A stretch of 64,000 nucleotides of DNA from Tachypleus tridentatus. Taxonomy: Eukaryota > Arthropoda > Merostomata > Xiphosura > Limulidae. This document shows, in pieces, positions 35,316-46,500 of this stretch. A program made the position numbers and the translations under genes. Below the pieces are notes generated by a model. That model searched no databases, was not told the origin of the DNA, and saw only the letters and a program-made list of their open reading frames with translations. The DNA lies in the NCBI RefSeq assembly GCF_004210375.1, contig NC_134837.1:167255310-167319309 (forward strand). Direction: 5' to 3'. The stretch's first letter is position 1. Each line of letters begins with the position of its first letter.

Positions 35316-35667
35316 CAAAGTACGTGTAACACTAACTTTTTTCATATTTGTGTAAACTTTTTGACATCAGCTCAATTTTTTTTTTTCATAATCACTTGGA
35401 AATGGAAAAACGTTCTGAGAAGTTGTAGTCATCAACTTCGTCTTCGAACAAGTGACAAAGAGAGATACAGGCGTTTTTGTGAGTCATTTTCGGATATAAT
35501 CATAAAATATACTTTTAAAGTGCAAAATATTTAGAGTTGATACGTGTGCTATGTCTCTACACTAATTTGATTAAGCATCAGATATATAAGAAAGTATTAG
35601 AGGTCTTAAGTTTGTTTCCAAAGTCTAAATACTAGTTAAAATGCCAAAACACAAATGTATACCAATC

Positions 35668-35800
35668 ATGTATCTCAGAACGGCTGGTATGGGTATTAAA
35701 TCTTTTACTAATAAAGCAGATGACCTAGGAAGGTCGAAACGTTGTTCTCTGTTTTATTAGTAAAAACGTTAATACTCATACCAGCTATTCTGAGATACAT
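35668..35800. mobile_element. Fold-back Penelope terminal-repeat relic
   Basis: Arms of about 53 bp (35668-35720 and 35748-35800) are near-perfect inverted repeats carrying the Penelope end sequence GGCTGGTATGGGTATTAA. The 27-base centre is the 3' part of the hammerhead (TGACCTAGGAAGGTC then GAAACGTTGTTC). The CTGA of the ribozyme core is lost. The right side continues to ACTTCAAGTGGG at about 35815, the normal outer end of the family. Confidence 0.88.
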
Positions 35801-35830
35801 TTTTACTTCAAGTGGGTTTATCTTCATCAA

Positions 35831-36986
35831 GGTATACCAATTATGTATTTCACGTAAAACACAATAACTAATACTTCCTTTTTATATTAACTACTCTTTA
35901 ATAGTTTTATAACAAACATTGTACTGGATATTAAAACTTCTATCTAGGCTTTATAATAACTGAAAATAAAAAATAAAGCTTATTTGATAATGTAAATTAC
36001 ATATTTACAGTTTTCTCATCCCAGATACAAAACTTACTATGGGATTAAATATGTAATGTTCTTATTAAAACTAATAAACAGTCATATAAAGGGCCATCTA
36101 TTTATTACATACGCATATAGGGAAGTGGAGTCTTTAAAACTGTTGTGCATACGCAAGGAAAATTTCGTTAACTGATAATCAGTTATAATCGCTATGTATT
36201 TTCATACATGCGCAATACAAACTGTACTCTACACAAATTCGACAATAATAATCATCATTCGGCCTATATTGCTTACTAAGTCTTATGTTTTGTGGTTCTG
36301 CCTGTTTAATATTTACTTTTAAACCCTGCATGGAAGGTTCTGACTTTGATTTGATTAAAGGCTGTTGTAGCATTCTAGATTGAAGTCAAATATATATATA
36401 TATATATATTTCAAATCTGTAGCACTCATTGATTTGGATTCACTGTATCCATTTTTTCTTTCAATAAATGTCACATAAAAAATTATTGTTCACGTTTTCA
36501 ATGATTACTGGTCAAATTATGTTCAAAATTGTTACAATATGAAATTCAGTTAAAATGGGTACTTTTGATATAATTAAACAACTTGTTCAACACGAAAGGG
36601 TGTGTACAACCACAACGAACATGCATGACAGATAACCTTAAAGAATTCATGACATTGCGATTTTAATATGATAAGAACGATTTTTATACTATGATTATAC
36701 AATTATACTGTGATTGTATTGTTAGTTCTATTTTGTTTTCTATTCATGATGAAAACTAAATTTTATTGTAAACAAACATAACAGTATTCATAAAGACTTA
36801 CGCGGCTGTGAACGTTTTAAAATTTTGAAACATTTGCAAATATCAGTCGTTCGCTTATATTAATAGACTTCCAGCTTGACATCTTTTGTAGACTGTGGGC
36901 ACGTGGGGTTCTTTCAGGCGAAAGTATAGTCACGCCCTTAAGCTTTCTCGTTCTGTTGCGATGACGTTACTCAGAAACTTGCTAAG
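35831..36986. other. Intergenic DNA with a (TA)n microsatellite
   Basis: (TA)n lies at about 36391-36408. No gene is recognised. Confidence 0.5.
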
Positions 36987-38230
36987 GGGTGTTGCAAAAA
37001 AAAAAAGTCCTTCTTTTCCACGAACAAGAAAAATCTTTGCAAGTCTGAAGATCCTTGCAAAACTCCCGTGGGATGATGTCGTGTCCTAAACGTCACTATC
37101 ACAAAATTAACATATTAACATCATTTTTATGGCATCGTAAGTTATCATGGTGTTGAATCAAGTCCAGATTCGTGTTGCTTCCGTTGCACTTGGGTTTACA
37201 CATAGACTATTAGCGGTTGTTTTAAAAAATTTCAAACCTCCGGATCGTCACATTGCAATGGTAAATTTGAAAAAACATAAGTAAAACGTGTGTAAGAAAC
37301 ATTGCAAACTACTGATAATAAAATGTCCAGCGTCAATGGAACTCTGAAAGTGTTTTTCAATGCATTAGAAAAATCATAAAATAACTCGCAGTCACATAAC
37401 CGTGCATTACACCACTGTCTTGAGAGCTTTGAAACACGAGAAGTTTAAACCTTTCAAGCGGGCGCAAGTTCCTTTTGTTTTTGCAATGAACAGAGGATGG
37501 GTTTCTGGAATTTCTTGAGTGAAGACGATTGCTTGCATTCCGCTCTTTCGGATGACTTGTTTATTCGCTTCAGAAACCAAGTTCTCAAAACATTCGTTGT
37601 TCAGCAATCAATCGCCACGAAATTTGGGATCTTTTGTGTGCTCCACATGCTTCGGATTTTTTTTTGTGCTTCACTTCAAAAGTAATGGTCTTTGATGTCA
37701 AAGAACGAGGAGTATCATGGAATAGCGAGTATTCCAGGAATCGTGTGCTTAAGGAAGTCATTCTTCAGTTTCTGCTTCAGAGAGAAAATCAAGGGACGTT
37801 TGATCAGTTGACATTCTTGCATGATCTGCCCTGATGCGTGAAATTGAACGAAACTCACGATCAGCTTATGAAGATGTATTTGATGTCATCTGTAAAGATA
37901 GATTCGGCCGCTGGCCTAGAAATTCTTCTGATCTCAACCCACCTAAAACCGTCGGTGTCATCATTCAGCTGCACCCTGAAGAGATTTTGGACACTTTGTC
38001 TGATAACGAAAAATTTAACCACAACGCTTTGGTTCGTGTACTTACACTGGTTTTGCGCGAGACCATCTCTGAAACTGAGATGTTTATTTCATTGTTCAAA
38101 TAAATCAAATCTCGCTTAGAAATGGTTTAAAATGATGATAGTCGGCATATCAAGAAATACTGACTAAATTCGTGATTACTTGGTTTGTTCATTTTCAGGG
38201 AAAAAAGGACATTCTTTTTGCAACCACATT
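36987..38230 (+). mobile_element. Mariner/Tc1-superfamily transposon, decayed
   Basis: Inverted ends (left GTGTTGCAAAAAA..GTCCTT at about 36989-37012; right, inward, GTGGTTGCAAAAAGAATGTC) bound 1.24 kb. On the plus strand KFKPFKRAQVPFVFAMNRG, FLHDLP and the block GRWPRNSSDLNPPKTVG followed by NHNALVRVLT are visible in different frames. DLNP is the third catalytic block region of the superfamily. Frameshifts and stops show it is dead. The subfamily is uncertain. Confidence 0.78.
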
Positions 38231-38553
38231 ATATACTGTAGTAGCTTCAAATTAGCACGTTCAGTGACACTGACGAATCTAACTAACGCTGAAGATGCAG
38301 TACGATAGCGGAAGAATTGTATCAAAGTTTTAGAAAGGTATAGGAAAGCCTTCCCCGATACAACACAATAATTGTCAAAAACAAAAGTGGCGGAAATATG
38401 GAGAACTCAAAACCTTGAATTAAAGAGTAAAAGTATGTTCATGTCATTTTGGTCAAAAATAATGTTTGTGTACGGTTTTGTTGCATTAAGTGAATTAAGA
38501 CATTTCGGGCATTTTACCTCCAGCGACATGATGCATGTTTAAGTTTATGGATG

Positions 38554-39711
38554 TACATTCATTGGCCACTTTATTAGATATGCCTGCTATTTAACGCAAA
38601 TAGCCAAACAGCAAATCATGTGGTTATAACTCACTATATAAAGCATATAGACATAATCAAGGGGTCCAGTTGTTGTTCAACCAAACATTAGAATGAGGAA
38701 GAAGCGTGATTTAAACGACTTTGACCGTGGAATGATTGTTGGAATTAAACGTGATTATCTCAGCATCGCAAGATTACAGAGAATGGTGTGGTGCAATAAA
38801 CAAAAACATCCAGTGAGTGGCATTTATGTGGGTGAAAGCACCTTCTTAAGGAGAGAGGTTAGAAGAGAATGGCCAGATTCGTTTAAGCTGATAGGAAGGC
38901 CAGAAATAATCAAATAATCATCTTTTACAACAGTGATATGCAGAAGGGCATGTCTAAATGCACAACGCGTTGAATCTTAAAATGGATGGACTACAGCAAC
39001 AGTGTTCCATTCCTGTCAACTAAGAACAGGGAGATGGGGCTACACTAGACACAGAATTACCAAAACTGGTCGATTAATTTTGAAAACACGTCGCCTGGTT
39101 TAACGAATCTTGACTTCTGCTGCGACACGCAGATGGTAGGGTTAGAATTTGGCGTAAACAACACGAATTCATACATCCATTAAGCTTTGTGTCAACGATA
39201 CAGCTGCTGCTGCTAGTGTAACGGTGTGAGAAATGTTTTCTTGGCAAACATTAGGTCCCTTAATACCAATTGAGCACCTTTTGAATGACACCACATACTT
39301 GAGCATTTTTGCCGATCATGTGCATCTATTTATGCCACAGTCTACCCGTTTTGCAATGACTACTTCCAGCAGGATAATAAGCGATATCCCAAAGCAAGCA
39401 TTATCTTAAGTTGGTTTCATGAACATCACAGTGATTTTAGTTTACTCCAATGGCCTACACAGTCACTAGATCTCAATCGAATAGAGCACCTTTCGGATGA
39501 CGTGAAACGGGAAGTTCACAGCATGAATATGTGGCCGACAAATCTACAGGAATTGCGTGATGCTATCGAGTCAGCAAGTACCAAAATCCCTAAGGAATGT
39601 TTCAGCACCTTGTCGAATCCACGCCGTGAATAATTTGAGCTATTCTGGAGGCAAAAGGGTGTTCTACCCAGTACTAGATAGGTGTACCTAATAACGTGTT
39701 AATTAAGTGTA
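38554..39711 (+). mobile_element. Tc1-like transposon of the type common in fish, decayed
   Basis: Inverted ends read TACATTCATTGGCCACTTTA and TACACTTAATTAACACGTTA. Inside, the transposase starts MRKKRDLNDFDRGMIVG (38693). After an internal deletion come RREVRREWPDSF, YFQQDNKRY (second Asp block), LQWPTQSLDLNRIEHLSDD (third block), LRDAIESAS and a terminal GGTGTACCTAATAAC. From memory this closely resembles, at DNA level, a Tc1 family abundant in teleosts and lampreys. Stops and frameshifts show it is non-functional. Confidence 0.88.
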
Positions 39712-40020
39712 CGTGTAATAGACGGCATCATATCCTCACGTAACCGAAGACAGCAGCATAAAAAAACTAAAAAGCTGTGCACGACTACTACAGCTTCCAC
39801 AGACACAGAAAGTGATACTAGATGGAAAAATTCCAACTCCGACAAACACAGTTAGGTCCTCAAGCAATAAAGCAGAAACTAGTGATGGAACTATCATAAA
39901 AGAGAATGACACAGCCAGCTGCAAAATTAACACGGAGAAACCATAATAAGATAAAACTAAACAGAATATGATTGATATTACGAAGAAAAATACAATATAT
40001 TGTCAACTAAAAGACATAAG
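39712..40020 (+). other. Possible upstream part of the following pseudogene
   Basis: One plus frame from about 39740 reads LKSCARLLQLPQTQ and KVILDGKIPTPTNTV without a stop for some 60 codons. It resembles a low-complexity linker. I cannot assign it. Confidence 0.3.
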
Positions 40021-41340
40021 TGACATATGATCGTGGCTCAGAACAAATGCTTCTGCATTCCTAAGTATTGTCGCAAGACAAGTGTCTCCTTCTGGATCTT
40101 AATGTGGAAAATTCCCAAGATACAATTTTGATGCATATGGAACGTAAAGTGCGCCTTCCACTCCACGATCTTATCATTGCACAGAGGCATAAACCTATAC
40201 CATTAGTTTATGCTGCATGGGAAATAAAATTCCAAATTAATTCAGGTGCGCTTACTCACAGTGGATTTACCTTCACTATTATTCGTAGTGGGAAGCATGA
40301 CACAAGTAACCTGTAGAGCCATGTGTAAGACTTTGAGAATTTTCTTGGCCAGAACTCGTTCATACCCTTCCTGAAAGATTCTGTAATAGATTGCATCAAG
40401 CCCATTCGCGTTCTTATGCAGTGGCGGATCAAATGTAAGTCTTAAATTTCCAGAAATTCTCACAGATGAAATGGAGTGCTTCAAAAAACATAACTTCGAA
40501 GTATGTATCGCACTCACTTATGTGCCTGGTTATCCTGTCTATAATCGAGTATAAGAAAAAATAGCACCATTTAGTTTTGAGCTGTATGGATTAATTCTTT
40601 CACACGACAATTTTGGATCTCATCTAGATGGTACAGGCAAAACATCTGATCCAGAAATTGAAAAAGGCAGCTTCAAGAAAGCTTGTGAAATATTTGCCGA
40701 GGTATAGGCAAGGATGGAGATTGACGGTCATTTAGTTAAGGCAGATTGTATTAGCATTGAGAATTCAGAGTTTGAAATAAGCGAGCCAGATGATGATTGA
40801 TTAGAAAGGCATGTGAAGCAATTAAATAGCTAAAGTAGTAACCAAGATTGTTGTTGAGAGTAGTATACCAAATGGATGGATATCACGTTTGCGAGATTCT
40901 TCCAATCTCCATTTCCTCTTACACAGATACTATTGAAATGAAGATACCCGAACGTGAAGATTTTCTGGAACCTCAGCAGACTGTATTTGCAACTGTAGGT
41001 CAAAGACTCGCGTTATGGAATGTGATTTTAAATGCAGCTTTACATGGAGAGGTTCTCTATGACATATTTTGCCCGAAAGTTCGCAATGAGATGTCTTCAA
41101 AAATATGTGAAACTTTGTAGAATATATTTTTATGGACTAGTTCAATGTAAGAGCATAGTCGTACTCATGAACTAAGTACAGAGCTAGATGAGGCCTTGGA
41201 GGACCACGAGAAAGACCTCGACCCATCTTGTGACACTAGTCATGAATCGCTTCCACAAGACCAATCCATTGCAAGAGAAACAAGTACTTCTGTTTATCAA
41301 TTTATGCGAGGCAATAATGTAACGTCAGCAAGACAATAAG
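40020..41340 (+). pseudogene. Decayed pseudogene of an uncharacterised, probably transposase-like, invertebrate protein family
   Basis: Plus-strand frames in order read SLKFPEILTDEMECFKKHNF, ALTYVPGYPVYNRV, APFSFELYGLILSHDNFGSH, LDGTGKTSDPEIEKGSFKKA, then VLYDIFCPKVRNEM and a C-terminal ELDEALEDHEKDLDPSC ending at about 41339. The string YNRV-x3-APxSxELxGLILxHDxxGSHLD is, from memory, shared by many long uncharacterised proteins in hydra and arthropods that look transposon-derived (the upstream part of such proteins has a DGG-D-ENP motif). I cannot name the family. At least six stops or frame changes interrupt it. Confidence 0.55.
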
Positions 41341-41746
41341 TAGAACTAGATTGATTTGATTTTTTTGGCATCACCTATTAACATTATTGTTTTATATTTA
41401 TTTTTTCATATTAATTCATTTTTGGTTTGCTATTGTCAAAATCTCCGCTTCTTGAAAAAGTACAATTCGAAAATCAAGTAAAATCTTTGTATTTGATCTA
41501 TTCAAACATACAATACACCTGCACACACACAAACAATCAAGCACACATACTACAAAAAAACTAAATGCGTTTGGCTCATGATCTTGTTAAATTCATTAAC
41601 AATTCATCTAGTTTTTCACTGATTAAAATATCTTTTTTTTATAATGGTCAAAATATTTTAGTAACCTATTAATAACATGCAGGGATTATTATAAAGAGGT
41701 TACTGCATATAAACTACGTACGCACGTACAGTGGAGAGGGACGTTG

Positions 41747-41926
41747 ATTTTTTGTTTGGGAATTTCGCACAAAGCTACTCGAGGGCTATCTGTGCTAGCC
41801 GTCCCTAATTTAGCAGTGTAAGACTAGAGGGAAGGCAGCTAGTCATCACCACCCACCGCCAACTCTTGGGCTACTCTTTTACCAACGAATAGTGGGATTG
41901 ACCGTCACATTATACGCCCCCACGTA
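41747..41926 (-). mobile_element. SINE family A body and tail, head lost at a filler insertion
   Basis: On the minus strand it starts at GGGGGCGTATAATGTGACGG, continues with a very well-preserved body and ends in the tail GTAGCTTTGTGCGAAATTCC. The tRNA-like head is absent; at the break a 75-bp copy of nearby sequence is found. Confidence 0.93.
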
Positions 41927-42001
41927 TACAGAGCTAGATGAGGCCTTGGAGGACCACGAGAAAGACCTCGACCCATCTTGTGACACTAGTCATGAATCGC
42001 T
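41927..42001 (+). repeat. 75-bp exact copy of 41177-41251
   Basis: The segment starting TACAGAGCTAGATGAGGCC and ending CATGAATCGCT is identical over all 75 bases to the C-terminal part of the pseudogene 750 bp upstream. It sits exactly where the neighbouring SINE is broken. Confidence 0.97.
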
Positions 42002-43119
42002 ACGTATTGAAGGTAGGTAATAAATTGAGATGGCACCTAACAGACATTCACAAACTGTAAATAAACAAGAGCACTGCTAAGGGTTAAACTACAAAACTAA
42101 AGAATTAACGAAGTCCACTTACTAGCATCACATTTTATATACTTTGACTGTATTAAGCGATAAATCGTATTACGAAAATACTTCATCTTAAGTATAGTTT
42201 TTAACTATATACTTGACTAGTCCTTGAAACTAAACATTAATAAAAAGCTTACATCTAATTTTATATATTTTGATATCTACTGCTAGGGCAAAGTCTAAAT
42301 TTAAACATATTTCACGTTATTTATTTCCATTTGAATTACACGGTTTGAACTTCGAGTATTCAGAAGTCACTCAACTTATTCTTTAAGCTAAAATGTGAAA
42401 GGTAAAGTGTGAGATCAAAATTGAATTGTTTGTTTTCTGCACAACAAGTAAGTTTAAAAATTGTCTACGCAATAACACCTGCCATGCAAACTGTGTTACA
42501 TAGTCCATTTTTTTTTTCTCTGAAGAACAGACAAAATGGGAAAAATTGCTTTCTTATATACCTAATGTTGCTCTAGCAATACGTTTCTTGAATATGTGTA
42601 CACACATGCGCAGGACGTGTTAGAGCAAAAACGTACTAAGAAATCAGTGATATGATATGATAACAGACGAAAATATTTTATTAATAGTTATTTTGGACTC
42701 AAAAATTCAAAGGCTAATAGTTACGGAATGGGTCATTCACATTTTTCTAGAATCAAACAAAATTGCACATTAATATAGGAAACCAGATTGAACCACATAC
42801 ATCAGTCAGCTGGTTCAATATTACAACATGTTGCAAATTCAGGAATAAAACTGTTTTAATGAGGTTGGTGGAAATATAGAAATTAAACTTCAACCAACTG
42901 AAAGGAATTTTATATTTACAGGGACCTGAATGATATTAAATAAACAATAAAAAACGTTATAATTTACTAGGGACGTGTAATACCACACTCGCCCCTGTAA
43001 TTAAGAGTGTTATTTGCTGCAAATACTATTGCCTACTATTCAACCCACTTTATAATGATTATGGGATTGAAGCCACGAGGTTGGGTTGATCTGTAATTTT
43101 CTCTTTTCTGTCTACAATA
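42002..43119. other. Intergenic DNA downstream of the P450 gene, no gene seen
   Basis: AT-rich; no recognised repeats. It may include the P450 3' end if a distal polyadenylation site is used. Confidence 0.45.
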
Positions 43120-43125
43120 TTTATT
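43120..43125 (-). promoter_or_regulatory. Candidate polyadenylation signal for the P450 gene
   Basis: AATAAA on the minus strand lies about 355 nt after the stop codon. An ATTAAA lies much closer (43451-43456) and could be used instead. In AT-rich DNA such hexamers are frequent, so the assignment is weak. Confidence 0.25.
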
Positions 43126-43478
43126 TTGTGTTGTTGGTTTTTACAGTGTGTTAACTTTCCTGTTTCGTCACTTCTCCTTCTTCACATTAATTTCTCTTCT
43201 CTCGACTTGTACTTTGAGCAACAGTAAAACATGGATTGTTCCAATTGATATTGCAGAGACACTAATTGTTTAGGCTCTTTTTTTTTTTTTTCAAAAGTAA
43301 AACTGAAACAATAATGATTGCACTTGATTTGCTGATACGAAGGTAATTGCTGTCTTCTAACATCAGCTGACATGACTGAAAACGCTCACTGGCCTTTTTT
43401 TGTTGTTGTTAATTAAAAACAGTAAAGTGATTCGCTGTATGACTTAGTCTTTTAATCCAAACATAATCTCTAGAAAGC

Positions 43479-43595
43479 TCACTTGCTACGATCCCTCAAA
43501 CGTAGTTTAATTGGCTCACTTGGAGTTGTAATCATTCTCATAATGATTCCCACATCTTTTGTGTTAGCGGGCACCAGGTGAAAATTTTGAATTAC
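43479..43595 (-). CDS. CYP315A1: CYP315A1-like terminal exon 8
   Basis: This exon is too short to appear as a long open frame. After a good acceptor (CTCTACAG) in phase with exon 7 it reads VIQNFHLVP, then MRMITTP and SEPIKLRLRDRSK, then TGA at 43481-43479. The pattern, with a short beta-sheet tail ending in a basic segment, is the normal C-terminus of mitochondrial P450s. It encodes residues 514-551. Confidence 0.9.
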   Translation of the reverse strand, partial: VIQNFHLVPANTKDVGIIMRMITTPSEPIKLRLRDRSK

Positions 43596-46500
43596 CTGTA
43601 GAGACAAGGAAAGGCCCATAACTTACAGATATGTGTATCTATTTAATAATAAGGTTGTGTTACAGTTCTTCACTAATTAAGACATGCATAAATCACATGA
43701 TAAAATTCATAAATAAATAACGTTTTGGATAACCTAACTTGTGTGTTAATATTATGTAACATTTTATCTTCTGAGTAATGGAAAATTAAAGTACTGTTAT
43801 TAGGTAAAAACAGTAAAACCAGCCTTATCCAGTTCAGTTGCAAAACCTACTTGGTAGAACATTATTATAATATAAAACTAACTTGTCCACTTTTAATTAT
43901 AAAGTAAAAAAGTCATTACTACTTACTTTCGCAAGAAGAAACTGCATCTGCATTTCTGCCACTCGACGACCAATACAGGATCGAGTGCCAAATCCAAACG
44001 GTAAGCATGCAAATGTATTAATGACGTCACGAGTGTCCCGATTCCGTAGCCATCTGTCAGGTTTGAATTTACTTGGCTCTGGGAAGAATCTAGGATCTCT
44101 TCCAGTTGTATACAAAGACATCAGGATAAGTTTCTAGAATGTTTAAAATTCTCTATTATCAAAGAGTTGTAGCACATCTTACAATTTATTACTTTTTTTT
44201 ACTTTTCGTAGCATAATAATGGATCATATGAATAAATAACATTTCCAAAATCATGCGCTTTGGCAGAATTTATCATTCTGTCATTTAATATTGTTTTAGG
44301 ATGTCGACGAAATTTAAGATTCCTGAAATCAATTAGATGATGTAAAACAGGAAATAAATTAATACTTTTTAACATAATCTATTTCAAACAGTTCTCATTA
44401 GAAGCAGAAATAATGTTTCATTTGCAATTTCTGCCGTTCTTTATTTGAAAGTTAACAGAACATGTTTTGTAGTAAATTCAACTAAGTTTTAATGTGAAAA
44501 TGAAGTTTCAGTTTCAGATTATACTATTGAAAGTAAATCATTTTACGACTTTGAGATGAATTCAGTTATATTGTATCAAAAACAAAGGAATAATGATAAG
44601 AGTAATGTAGGAAAAAACCAAGTTATAATTAAAATATTCCGAACTAGCTCACAATGTTCGAAGTGCTATTTTGGTAGTAAAGTGTTGAAACAGAATGTAT
44701 TTATCTTTTATCACAACTTTAGCCTTGAGAATATGTTTATAGTCTATAAAGTATATTACAACCAGTACTGAAACACCATATACTTGATAATAATGAATCG
44801 GTCCTCATAGAGTATGCAGTGCTTGGTAAGGCTTAGAAAGTTCATTTATTGGTATAGACAACCATTTGGAGCAAAGAATACACGAGAAAGGAGTTGACAT
44901 ATCTTTAAAAATGATGCGGTATTTATGATTTTAGTATTCTATAAGTTAGAGCGTGTCTACTGCTACTACCACCTAAACTTGTTGCGAGTAATATACTGAA
45001 TAAACAGGAAAGTAGTGGAAAGTGACTGCCAAAAATTGAGGACTTCTCACTCCATACGAATTTTGAAAGATATTATTAAACCAATATTACACTTATAATC
45101 AAACTTCATCATGAAAAATATTAATGAGAATTCCAGACGGTGAATGAGCACTGGGAACTCCATAGGCCGTTCGTCTCGTCTTTAATGCAAAGTATCTGGT
45201 TTCCTTTGCCTTGAGAATCTGAATGTATTCAACTTGGGCATGACAAAACAAAACACATAACTTAACTGACTAACGAATGAATATTTGCTATAAAATTTGT
45301 ATCGATGCTCTAAATGTAGGCCCAATATGGCCAGTTGATTAGGGCGCTCAACTTGTAATCTGAGGGTCTCGGGTTCGAATCCCTGTCACACTAAAATATG
45401 CTTGCCCTTAACTCCCTGGGGGCGTTAAATTGACGGTCAATTCGACTAATCTATGGTAAAAGAGTAGCCCAAGAGTTGGCGGTGGGTGGTGATGACTAAC
45501 TTCTCTCTAGTTCTACACTGTTAAATATGGGACAGATAGCGCAAATAGCCCTCGTGTAGCTCTGAACGAAAATTCAAAACAAACAAACAAGCTGTAAATG
45601 TAGCTACCAGTTTAGCTGCTAATTCTTCTTTCATTTCTTTAAGTTGCACGCCCCATATTTTTATCACTAAGTTCTATTTTATTAGATATCATGACATTTG
45701 TCAAAATCAACAAATAACCACAGCAAGTAAAGAGTGACACTCGATACTAAGTAACACAGATGCCTTGCAATATATAAGATCATTCTACTAAACTGTCAGT
45801 TTTCATTTGGGCAAAATTAGAAGCAGAAAATGAGGTGGTTTGTATAATTTTTAGATTTATTCGGGAAAGCGTGGTATAAAAATTTCCTAACTCATAACCT
45901 CATTCGTGCAAATATTGTACAGCTTCCTCTGAAAAATCTATGCTAACCGAATTAACTTTAGAGAATCACAACCCTATTTTACAGAACACATCTATACTTT
46001 ACAGAACCACCAGATTCCTTAATATATTATATATAGTGGTAGTCTTTCTTGCTTAAGCTAATATCATAGGATGCTAAACGCCCTGTTATTAATTAGGATA
46101 GTTTCACAAAAGTTATAAAATCTATGCTTAAAAACTGGCAATGAATAATTAATAAAAACTGTGTACCCATATGATTCTTTTTAAAAATTAAGCTCTAAAC
46201 TCATGAACGAGTTTGCTTGGTCTAATCAATACTTATGTGTCTGAATATCCTTTCACCTAAGTTTTGCGACTCTAAATCAGCCATTTTAAACTGAAGCACA
46301 AAAACTGGAAAAGGTCCACTGTTACTTTTACAAGAAGCAGTGATACAAATTTTAGACTGATAGATCAAGTGATTCTTTTTGTACGCATGTGCACATCTTT
46401 TGGTCAAATATAAATGATTTTCATTGAATAACCATGCTCGTATAATTCTTAATGACACAATACTGCGTGTCTTTTTTTTTCAGTTAATTGGAATTAATAT

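Noticed and set aside
43883-44137. Plus-strand 84-codon frame over P450 exon 7
   Set aside because: It is the antisense shadow of the heme-loop exon.
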